From the NCBI GenBank assembly GCA_012514835.1, contig JAAYZM010000066.1, positions 1-5,106 of the forward strand: a DNA stretch of 5,106 nt, read 5' to 3'. The number at the start of each line of letters is the position of its first letter. Within the stretch, counting starts at the first letter, position 1. Below, one piece after another: positions 1-5,106 of the stretch. The translations under genes were made by a program, and so were the position numbers. The notes beneath the pieces were generated by a model. The model searched no databases, was not told where the DNA came from, and saw only the letters and a list, made by a program, of their open reading frames with translations. The DNA comes from Actinomycetales bacterium. GTDB taxonomy: Bacteria > Actinomycetota > Actinomycetes > Actinomycetales > Cellulomonadaceae.

Positions 1-2203
1 CGACACGCTGACCACCACCATGAAGTCCGTGGGCGAGGCCATGGCGCTCGGGCGCAACTTCACCGAGGCGCTCGGCAAGGCCATGCGCTCGATCGACAAG
101 AAGAACTCGACGTTCCACTGGGCGGGCGCACCGCTCGTGGGGGAAGAGCTCGAGGCGCTCGTCGCGACGATCTCTCGGCCCACCGAGCACCGGCTCGTGG
201 ACGTCCAGCAGGTGCTGCGCGCGGGCGTCACCGCGGAGCGGGTCTACGAGCTCACGGCGATCGACCCGTGGTTCCTCGACCAGATCATCCTGATCAACGA
301 GGTGGCTGCCGAGGTCGCGGCGTCGGACACGCTCACGGCGGACGTCTTCGCGCACGCGAAGCGGCACGGCCTGAGCGACGCCCAGATCGCGGTGATCCGC
401 GGGCTCGAGCTGCCCGCGGGCGAGGCGCAGATCCGCGCCGAGCGCCTCGCGGCCGGCGTGCGCCCCGTGTTCAAGACGGTCGACACGTGCGCCGCGGAGT
501 TCGCCGCGACGACGCCGTACCACTACAGCGCGTACGACGAGGAGACCGAGGTGGCCCCGCGCGAGCGGGAGGCCGTGATCATCCTCGGCTCGGGCCCCAA
601 CCGGATCGGTCAGGGCATCGAGTTCGACTACTCGTGCGTGCACGCGGCCCTCGCGCTTCGCGACGAGTACGAGACCATCATGGTCAACTGCAACCCCGAG
701 ACCGTCTCGACGGACTACGACACCTCGGACCGCCTCTACTTCGAGCCGCTCACGTTCGAGGACGTCATGGAGGTCTACGAGGCCGAGCTCGCGGCGGGCC
801 CCGTCAAGGGTGTGTTCGTGCAGCTGGGCGGGCAGACGCCCCTCGCGCTCGCGCAGCGTCTCGAGGACGCGGGCGTGCCGATCCTGGGCACGCAGCCGGA
901 CGCGATCGACGCGGCGGAGGACCGCGAGGCCTTCGGCCGGGTGCTCACCGAGGCGGGTCTCCCGGCCCCCGCGTACGGCACTGCCACAACCCTCGACGGC
1001 GCCCTCGAGGTGGCCGGTCGCATCGGGTACCCCGTGCTCGTGCGCCCCTCGTACGTGCTGGGCGGGCGGGGCATGGAGATCGTGTACGACGCCGATCACC
1101 TGGGCGAGTACGTGACCAGGGCGCTCGAGGAGGCCTCGGGGACCCACACGGAGTCCCCGCTGCTGATCGACCGGTTCCTCGACGACGCGATCGAGATCGA
1201 CGTCGACGCCCTCTACGACGGCGAAGAGCTGTACCTGGGCGGCGTGATGGAGCACATCGAGGAGGCCGGGATCCACTCGGGCGACTCGGCGTGCGTGCTG
1301 CCACCCGTGACGCTCTCGCAGTCCGAGCTCGACCGGATCCGCACGTCCACCGAGGCCCTCGCGAAGGGCATCGGGGTGCTCGGCCTCATCAACGTCCAGT
1401 ACGCGCTCGTGAGCGACGTGCTGTACGTCCTCGAGGCCAACCCGCGTGCCTCGCGCACCGCCCCGTTCGTGTCGAAGGCCACGGGCTACCCGCTCGCGAA
1501 GGCCGCGGCCCTCGTCATGGTGGGCCACTCGATCGCGGAGCTGCGCGAGCGCGGCGTGCTGCCCGCCGAGGGCGACGCGGCGCGCATCGACCTCGACGCG
1601 CCGATCGCCGTCAAGGAGGCCGTGCTGCCGTTCCGGCGCTTCCGCACCACGGACGGCGTGGTGGTCGACTCGCTCCTGGGCCCCGAGATGAAGTCGACGG
1701 GCGAGGTCATGGGCATCGACGTGGACTTCCCGACGGCGTTCGCGAAGTCCCAGACCGCGGCGTTCGGCGGGCTGCCCACGGGCGGCACGGTGTTCATCTC
1801 CGTCGCGGACCGCGACAAGCGGGGCATCACGTTCCCGGTCAAGCGGCTCACGGAGCTCGGGTTCGAGGTCCTTGCGACCACGGGCACCGCGGCCGTGCTG
1901 CGGCGCAGCGGGATCGAGTCGCAGATCGTGCGCAAGGTCGCGGAAGGGGCGGGGGCCGACGGCGAACCCACGATCGTGGACCTCATCCGCTCCGGAGCCG
2001 TGGATCTCGTCATCAACACCCCGTCCGGCCAGGGCGCGCGCGCGGACGGCTACAAGATCCGTGCCGCGACCGTGGCGGCGGACAAGGCCCTCGCGACCAC
2101 CGTGCAGGGTCTCCAGGCCGCGGTGCAGGCGATCGAGTCGGCACGCGGGACCATCCAGGTGCGCTCGCTGCAAGAGCACGCCGCACGAAAGGGCCAGGCG
2201 TGA
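1..2203 (+). CDS. carB: Carbamoyl phosphate synthase large subunit, C-terminal part (5' end outside window)
   Basis: CarB makes carbamoyl phosphate from bicarbonate, glutamine-derived ammonia and two ATP, feeding pyrimidine and arginine synthesis; it works in the cytoplasm with CarA. The reading frame is open from the left edge (first whole codon at base 2), giving 733 residues of a protein usually near 1,100, so about the first third is missing. Counting from the internal Met at base 20, the visible parts are: the end of the first ATP-grasp half (MKSVGEAMALGR, 1-12), the oligomerisation region (about 40-180), the carbamoyl-phosphate ATP-grasp half with ILGSGPNRIGQGIEFDYS (188-205), the ATP-binding stretch YPVLVRPSYVLGGRGMEI (337-354) and metal-ligand motif LEANPRASRT (471-480), then the MGS-like allosteric domain (about 588-715, TGTAAVL at 621 and NTPSGQGARADGYK at 666). 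In the family this last domain binds nucleotide effectors such as UMP. The Met at base 20 is internal, not the start. No frameshift is seen. The stop overlaps the pyrF start. Confidence 0.98.
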   Translation, partial: DTLTTTMKSVGEAMALGRNFTEALGKAMRSIDKKNSTFHWAGAPLVGEELEALVATISRPTEHRLVDVQQVLRAGVTAERVYELTAIDPWFLDQIILINEVAAEVAASDTLTADVFAHAKRHGLSDAQIAVIRGLELPAGEAQIRAERLAAGVRPVFKTVDTCAAEFAATTPYHYSAYDEETEVAPREREAVIILGSGPNRIGQGIEFDYSCVHAALALRDEYETIMVNCNPETVSTDYDTSDRLYFEPLTFEDVMEVYEAELAAGPVKGVFVQLGGQTPLALAQRLEDAGVPILGTQPDAIDAAEDREAFGRVLTEAGLPAPAYGTATTLDGALEVAGRIGYPVLVRPSYVLGGRGMEIVYDADHLGEYVTRALEEASGTHTESPLLIDRFLDDAIEIDVDALYDGEELYLGGVMEHIEEAGIHSGDSACVLPPVTLSQSELDRIRTSTEALAKGIGVLGLINVQYALVSDVLYVLEANPRASRTAPFVSKATGYPLAKAAALVMVGHSIAELRERGVLPAEGDAARIDLDAPIAVKEAVLPFRRFRTTDGVVVDSLLGPEMKSTGEVMGIDVDFPTAFAKSQTAAFGGLPTGGTVFISVADRDKRGITFPVKRLTELGFEVLATTGTAAVLRRSGIESQIVRKVAEGAGADGEPTIVDLIRSGAVDLVINTPSGQGARADGYKIRAATVAADKALATTVQGLQAAVQAIESARGTIQVRSLQEHAARKGQA
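2187..2193 (+). promoter_or_regulatory. Shine-Dalgarno of pyrF, inside the end of carB
   Basis: GAAAGGG lies nine bases before the ATG at 2203, inside the last codons of carB. It supports the ATG (or the adjacent in-frame GTG at 2200) as the pyrF start and fits translational coupling to carB. Confidence 0.6.
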
Positions 2204-3042
2204 TGACCTTCGGCTCGCGGCTCGCGGCCGCGATGGACGAGCGAGGACCGCTGTGCCTCGGCATCGACCCGCACCCCGGGCTGCTCGACAGCTGGGGCCT
2301 GCCGGACGACGCGGACGGGCTCGCGGCCTTCGCGGACACCACCCTGGCCGCGTTCACGGGCGTCGGGGCGGCCATCAAGCCGCAGTCGGCGTTCTTCGAG
2401 CGGCACGGCTCCCGCGGGATCGCCGTCCTCGAGCGGCTCCTCGCGGACGCACGCTCGGCCGGCGTGCTGACCATCCTCGACGTCAAGCGCGGGGACATCG
2501 GCTCGACCATGGCCGCGTACGCCGAGGCGTACCTCATGGACGGGTCCCCGCTCGCGGCGGACGCGATCACGGTCTCGCCGTACCTCGGTGCGGGCTCGCT
2601 CGAGCCCGCCTTCGAGCTCGCCGCGCGCACCGACCGCGGGCTGTTCGTGCTGTGCCTCACGTCCAACCCGGAGGGGCCGAGCGTCCAGCACGCCCGCCTC
2701 GCGGACGAGGCCGTCGCGGCGGGCGTCGCCCGTGCGGTGGGGGAGCGCAACGCGGCCGCCCCGCGCCTCGGCTCGGTGGGGCTCGTGCTCGGCGCGACGA
2801 TCGGCTCTGCCGTCCGTGAGCTCGACATCGACCTCACTGCGGTCCGGGGCCCCCTCCTCGCTCCTGGCATCGGCGCGCAGGGCGCCACGGCGACCGAGCT
2901 CGCCGAGGTGTTCGGTGACGCACGGTCCCAGGTTCTCGCCTCGACGTCGCGCGGCGTGCTGTGGCACGGGCCCGACGGTGCCGCGCTGCGAGACGCCGCG
3001 GAGCAGGCCCGCGCGGACGTCAAGGCGGCCCTGAGAGGCTAG
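2203..3042 (+). CDS. pyrF: Orotidine 5'-phosphate decarboxylase, type 2
   Basis: PyrF decarboxylates orotidine monophosphate to UMP, the last step of de novo UMP synthesis, in the cytoplasm. The protein is 279 residues, the size of the longer type 2 family common in actinobacteria (type 1 enzymes are near 230-240). Visible motifs are CLGIDPHPG (18-26, substrate-binding Asp22), AIKPQSAFFE (57-66, Lys59), the catalytic LDVKRGDIGST (92-102; Asp93, Lys95, Asp98), a VSPYLG loop (124-129), LTSNPEG (152-158), the phosphate-binding PGIGAQGA (221-228) and STSRG (248-252). All key residues are intact. The ATG is chosen because it makes a TGATG overlap with the carB stop and has a Shine-Dalgarno nine bases upstream. 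An in-frame GTG one codon earlier (2200, forming GTGA with the stop) is equally possible and would add one residue. It is probably cotranscribed with carB. Confidence 0.97.
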   Translation: MTFGSRLAAAMDERGPLCLGIDPHPGLLDSWGLPDDADGLAAFADTTLAAFTGVGAAIKPQSAFFERHGSRGIAVLERLLADARSAGVLTILDVKRGDIGSTMAAYAEAYLMDGSPLAADAITVSPYLGAGSLEPAFELAARTDRGLFVLCLTSNPEGPSVQHARLADEAVAAGVARAVGERNAAAPRLGSVGLVLGATIGSAVRELDIDLTAVRGPLLAPGIGAQGATATELAEVFGDARSQVLASTSRGVLWHGPDGAALRDAAEQARADVKAALRG

Positions 3043-3047
3043 TCCTG

Positions 3048-3077
3048 TTGCCGACCTGCGAACTTGATGGCTAGGTT
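3048..3077 (+). promoter_or_regulatory. Candidate sigma-70-type promoter of mihF
   Basis: TTGCCG at 3048-3053 and TAGGTT at 3072-3077 are separated by 18 bases, a good match in arrangement to a housekeeping actinobacterial promoter. Transcription would begin near 3083-3085, leaving a leader of about 30 bases before the mihF GTG. The motif match is by eye only. The 72-base gap shows no convincing terminator hairpin, so read-through from pyrF is also likely. Confidence 0.5.
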
Positions 3078-3102
3078 CTCAGTACCACCCCGATGAAAGA
3101 GA

Positions 3103-3110
3103 AGGTGATC
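3103..3110 (+). promoter_or_regulatory. Very strong Shine-Dalgarno of mihF
   Basis: AGGTGATC is an eight-base perfect match to the sequence complementary to the usual bacterial 16S rRNA 3' tail. Its last base is four bases before the GTG at 3115, so the GG core sits nine bases before the start. The site contains an in-frame TGA (3106-3108), so mihF cannot begin upstream of it, which fixes the start. Confidence 0.8.
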
Positions 3111-3114
3111 CCGC

Positions 3115-3426
3115 GTGGCTCTTCCCCCTCTCACTCCCGAGCAGCGAGCGGCAGCGCTCGAGAAGGCAGCCAAGGCCCGCCAGGCGCGCGCCGAGGTCAA
3201 GAACAGGCTCAAGTACTCGCAGGGTTCGCTCTCCGAGGTCATCAAGACCGGCCAGACGGATGACGTGATCGGCAAGCTCAAGGTCGTGTCCCTGCTCGAG
3301 TCTCTCCCGGGGGTCGGCAAGGTCAAGGCCCGCGCGATCATGGCCGAGATCGGCATCTCGGAGACCCGTCGCGTGCGCGGGCTCGGCCCGCACCAGCAGG
3401 CCGCACTGATCGAGAGGTTCGGCTGA
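3115..3426 (+). CDS. mihF: Actinobacterial integration host factor (mIHF family)
   Basis: This small basic protein of 103 residues matches the actinobacterial mIHF family, nucleoid-associated DNA-binding proteins unrelated to the alpha/beta IHF of proteobacteria. The mycobacterial member supports phage L5 integration and is essential. The N-terminal helix (about 7-33, rich in Ala, Lys and Arg) is followed by a helix-two-turns-helix type core, LLESLPGVGKVKARAIMAEIGI (first residue 60), and the basic motif TRRVRGLG (84-91), whose arginines contact DNA in the characterised homologues. Length agrees with the roughly 105-residue mycobacterial protein. The GTG start is fixed by in-frame stops at 3094 and 3106 and by the very strong Shine-Dalgarno. 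It sits between pyrF and gmk, its usual place in this phylum, and probably has its own promoter. No signal peptide or membrane segment is seen. Confidence 0.95.
   Translation: MALPPLTPEQRAAALEKAAKARQARAEVKNRLKYSQGSLSEVIKTGQTDDVIGKLKVVSLLESLPGVGKVKARAIMAEIGISETRRVRGLGPHQQAALIERFG
3412..3417 (+). promoter_or_regulatory. Possible Shine-Dalgarno for a CTG start of gmk
   Basis: GAGAGG lies in the last codons of mihF, five bases before an in-frame CTG (3423-3425) that overlaps the mihF stop (TGA, 3424-3426). It is a better ribosome site than the short CAGG (3440-3443) before the GTG at 3450, and it bears on the choice of the gmk start. Confidence 0.4.
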
Positions 3427-3449
3427 CCGCCCACCCCGCCAGGCTGACC

Positions 3450-3992
3450 GTGCTCGCAGGTCCCACAGCCGTCGGCAAGGGGACCGTCTCAGCGGACCTG
3501 CGTGCGCGTTACCCCCACATCTGGCTGTCGGTCTCCGCGACGACGCGAGACCCTCGACCGGGTGAGATCGACGGTGTCCACTACCGGTTCCTCGGTCCCG
3601 AGGCCTTCGCCGGTGCCGTGGCCGCGGGGGAGTTCCTCGAGTGGGCCGTGGTGCACGGCCGCAACTCGTACGGGACGCTGCGTGCGCCCGTCGAGGAGAA
3701 GCTCGCGGCCGGGGAGCCCGTGGTGCTCGAGATCGACCTGCAGGGCGCCCGGCAGGTGCGTGCGGCCATGCCCGAGGCTCGGTTCGTGTTCCTCGCCCCG
3801 CCCAGCTGGGACGAGCTCGTGCGGCGTCTCGTGGGGCGCGGCACGGAAGGACCGGAGGAGCGCGAGCGCCGCCTCGCGACGGCCAAGGTCGAGCTCGCGG
3901 CGGCTGCAGAGTTCGACCACGTGATCGTGAACGACGACGTCCAGCGCGCCACCGACGAGCTGGTGCGGGTGATCCACGGCGAGGACGGGTAG
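3450..3992 (+). CDS. gmk: Guanylate kinase
   Basis: Gmk phosphorylates GMP (and dGMP) to GDP with ATP, a necessary step in GTP and ppGpp supply. From the GTG at 3450 the product is 180 residues. It shows the P-loop GPTAVGKGT (4-12), the GMP-binding region SVSATTRDPRPGEIDGVHYRF (first residue 27), GEFLEWAVVHGRNSYGT (60-76), LEIDLQGARQVR (93-104), FLAPPSW (114-120) and the arginine-rich lid GRGTEGPEERERRL (129-142). All are typical and intact. The start is uncertain. GTG 3450 is the only conventional start, but it falls inside the first beta strand (RLTVLAGP). Upstream in frame there is no ATG, GTG or TTG for more than 100 bases. A CTG at 3423 overlaps the mihF stop, has a GAGAGG site five bases before it, and would add nine residues (TAHPARLT after the initiator), giving 189. 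I list the conventional start and consider the CTG at least as likely. Translation is probably coupled to mihF. Confidence 0.95.
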   Translation: MLAGPTAVGKGTVSADLRARYPHIWLSVSATTRDPRPGEIDGVHYRFLGPEAFAGAVAAGEFLEWAVVHGRNSYGTLRAPVEEKLAAGEPVVLEIDLQGARQVRAAMPEARFVFLAPPSWDELVRRLVGRGTEGPEERERRLATAKVELAAAAEFDHVIVNDDVQRATDELVRVIHGEDG

Positions 3993-3995
3993 ACT
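3990..3995 (+). promoter_or_regulatory. Candidate -10 element of an rpoZ promoter
   Basis: TAGACT is a good actinobacterial -10 hexamer, and its first three bases are the gmk stop codon. Transcription would start near 4001-4003, about 36 bases before the rpoZ start. No good -35 is visible at the normal spacing (GGGTGA or nearby at about 3967), so the call rests on the -10 and position alone. It could simply be chance at a stop codon within a read-through operon. Confidence 0.4.
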
Positions 3996-4026
3996 GTCTC
4001 GTTGGTCTGACCGTTGTTTGAAACCC

Positions 4027-4031
4027 GGAGG
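4027..4031 (+). promoter_or_regulatory. Shine-Dalgarno fixing the rpoZ TTG start
   Basis: GGAGG sits six bases before the TTG at 4038. It lies downstream of an earlier in-frame TTG (4014) and so rules in favour of 4038 as the true start. Confidence 0.85.
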
Positions 4032-4037
4032 CACCCC

Positions 4038-4307
4038 TTGGCTGGAACCGTCGCTGCACCGCAGGGCATCACCGACCCGCCCATCGACGAGCTGCTCGAC
4101 AAGGCGGACTCGAAGTACGCCCTCGTGATCTACGCCGCCAAGCGCGCCCGCCAGATCAACGCGTACTACTCGCAGCTCAACGAGGGGCTCCTCGAGTACG
4201 TGGGCCCGCTCGTCGAGACGCGCCACCAGGAGAAGCCGCTGTCGATCGCGATGCGCGAGATCAACGCGGGCCTCCTCACGGTCGAGCCTGCGACCACCGA
4301 AGCCTGA
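4038..4307 (+). CDS. rpoZ: DNA-directed RNA polymerase subunit omega
   Basis: Omega is the small RNA polymerase subunit that wraps the C-terminal part of beta-prime, aids assembly and stabilises the enzyme. The 89-residue product has ITDPPIDELL (11-20), SKYALVIYAAKRARQINAYY (25-44), where the family core motif is AAKRARQIN, and EKPLSIAMREI (65-75), the usual actinobacterial pattern. The TTG at 4038 is chosen because GGAGG lies six bases upstream and the protein then begins MAGTVAAPQGITDPP, as in short-N-terminus relatives. An earlier in-frame TTG (4014) would add eight residues encoded across the Shine-Dalgarno itself and is unlikely. It follows gmk by 45 bases, with a candidate -10 there, and its TGA is eight bases before the coaBC GTG. 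Confidence 0.96.
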   Translation: MAGTVAAPQGITDPPIDELLDKADSKYALVIYAAKRARQINAYYSQLNEGLLEYVGPLVETRHQEKPLSIAMREINAGLLTVEPATTEA

Positions 4308-4315
4308 CGCACCCC

Positions 4316-5106
4316 GTGCGCGTCGTCCTCGGCGTGGCCGGCGGCATCGCCGCGTACAAGTCCGTCCTGCTGCTGCGCCTGCTGCGCGAGGCGGGTCACT
4401 CCGTGCGGGTGATCCCCACGGCGGCCGCACTCGAGTTCGTCGGCCGCCCCACGTGGGAGGCCCTCTCGGGCGAGCCCGCCGCGACGGGGGTGTTCGAGGA
4501 CGCCCACGAGGTCCCGCACGTGGCCCTGGGCCAGGGTGCTGACCTCGTGATCGTCGCCCCCGCGACGGCGGACCTGCTCGCGCGGGCCGCCGCCGGGCGT
4601 GCGGACGACCTGCTGACCTCGACGCTGCTGACGGCCACGTGCCCCGTGCTGTTCGCCCCCGCGATGCACACGGAGATGTGGCTGCACGCGGCGACCCAGA
4701 CGAACGTCGCGACGCTGCGCTCGCGCGGCGTCCACGTGCTCGACCCCGCGTCGGGGCGGCTCACGGGCGCGGACACCGGGCCGGGGCGACTCCCCGAGCC
4801 CGAGGAGATCTTCGCGGCGGCCATGGCACTCGTGGAGGGCCACGAGCATCCCCGCAGCACGACGGACGGGCCGCTTGCAGGGCGCCACGTGGTGGTCTCC
4901 GCGGGCGGCACGCGCGAGCCGCTCGACCCCGTGCGCTTCCTCGGCAACCGCTCCACGGGACACCAGGGCTTCGCACTCGCCGAGGTCGCGGCGCAGCGTG
5001 GCGCTCGGGTCACGCTTGTCGCCGCGAACACGGCGCTTCCGGTGCCCGACGGCGTCCAGCTGGTACCCGTCGAGACCACGGCCGAGCTCCAGGACGCCGT
5101 CCGGGC
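4316..5106 (+). CDS. coaBC: Bifunctional phosphopantothenoylcysteine decarboxylase / phosphopantothenate-cysteine ligase, N-terminal part (3' end outside window)
   Basis: CoaBC (Dfp) joins 4'-phosphopantothenate to cysteine using CTP (CoaB) and decarboxylates the product with FMN (CoaC) to 4'-phosphopantetheine, two steps of coenzyme A synthesis. The frame is open from 4316 to the right edge: 263 codons of a protein usually near 400-420. The CoaC flavoprotein domain (1 to about 180) has GGIAAYKS (9-16), the active-site His68 in EVPHVALG, APATADLLARAAAGRADDLL (81-100) and PAMHTEMW (115-122). The CoaB domain starts near 187 with AGGTREPLDPVRFLGNRSTG (196-215), typical of the ligase. Two CoaC positions differ from the Escherichia coli type: PAMN is PAMH, and the clamp LACGD is LTGAD, with no Cys. 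I recall the same changes in mycobacterial CoaBC, so they look lineage-wide. The GTG start yields a normal N-terminus (MRVVLGVAGG), but no Shine-Dalgarno is clear. A CTG at 4304 overlapping the rpoZ stop would add four residues. Translation is probably coupled to rpoZ. Confidence 0.96.
   Translation, partial: MRVVLGVAGGIAAYKSVLLLRLLREAGHSVRVIPTAAALEFVGRPTWEALSGEPAATGVFEDAHEVPHVALGQGADLVIVAPATADLLARAAAGRADDLLTSTLLTATCPVLFAPAMHTEMWLHAATQTNVATLRSRGVHVLDPASGRLTGADTGPGRLPEPEEIFAAAMALVEGHEHPRSTTDGPLAGRHVVVSAGGTREPLDPVRFLGNRSTGHQGFALAEVAAQRGARVTLVAANTALPVPDGVQLVPVETTAELQDAVR

Noticed and set aside
268..2199. Long open frame in +1 running through carB and joined to pyrF
   Set aside because: The part before 2203 translates to a low-complexity Arg/Gly/Ala-rich sequence with no recognisable motif, while the other frame encodes unmistakable CarB. 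It is open because stop codons are rare in high-GC DNA. Only the part from 2203 is a gene.
2013..3023. Long minus-strand open frames opposite pyrF
   Set aside because: Compositionally biased (Ala, Arg, Ser, Pro) with no motifs, and antisense to a clear, intact PyrF. Typical high-GC shadow frames, as are those opposite carB, gmk, rpoZ and coaBC.
3020..3060. Possible terminator after pyrF
   Set aside because: Only three- to four-base complementary stretches are present (such as GGCC with GGCT), with no stable stem and no T-run.
3067..3096. Nine-codon open frame (ATG to TGA) in the mihF leader, a possible upstream peptide
   Set aside because: It begins at the candidate -10 and before the predicted transcription start, has no Shine-Dalgarno and is very short. 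It would not be in the mihF leader transcript.
4014..4037. Earlier TTG start for rpoZ adding eight residues
   Set aside because: The added residues would be encoded across the strong GGAGG ribosome site, which is correctly placed for the TTG at 4038.
1..5106. A novel defence, mobile or other undescribed system
   Set aside because: Every long coding stretch is a recognisable housekeeping gene in a known actinobacterial order. No integrase, transposase, repeat array, tRNA or compositional break was seen.

Overview
This window is a contiguous piece of a high-GC actinobacterial chromosome, and all genes are on the + strand. Three things point to Actinomycetota: the extreme G/C bias at third codon positions, an actinobacterial integration host factor (mIHF) gene, and the order carB-pyrF-mihF-gmk-rpoZ-coaBC. 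Several protein details recall Micrococcales such as Cellulomonadaceae and relatives, for example the short N-terminus of omega and the P-loop GPTAVGKGT in guanylate kinase. This placement rests on remembered family resemblance and not on a search.

Layout: bases 1-2203 hold the C-terminal two thirds of carB (large subunit of carbamoyl phosphate synthase), whose 5' end lies before the window. Bases 2203-3042 hold pyrF (orotidine 5'-phosphate decarboxylase, type 2), translationally coupled to carB. A 72-base gap (3043-3114) carries a plausible sigma-70-type promoter and a very strong Shine-Dalgarno for mihF (3115-3426). Next come gmk (about 3423 or 3450 to 3992), rpoZ (4038-4307) and the first 263 codons of coaBC (from 4316), which runs off the right edge. 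The only other gap is 3993-4037, between gmk and rpoZ. It holds the rpoZ Shine-Dalgarno and two small odd-length palindromes, and a candidate -10 element overlaps the gmk stop codon. No stretch longer than 300 bases lacks a gene.

How the genes fit together: CarB and PyrF are steps of de novo UMP synthesis. Gmk converts GMP to GDP. Omega is the small RNA polymerase subunit. CoaBC makes 4'-phosphopantetheine for coenzyme A. mIHF is an essential nucleoid protein in mycobacteria. This is a conserved housekeeping block, apparently transcribed as at least two overlapping units: the pyrimidine genes reading towards mihF, and a possible new unit from mihF, with a possible extra promoter before rpoZ. 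No RNA gene, mobile element, CRISPR array, large repeat or phage gene was seen. I found no evidence for an undescribed system. The points worth a second look concern translation starts (possible CTG starts overlapping the preceding stop codons), lineage-type active-site changes in CoaC, and the short regulatory gaps.
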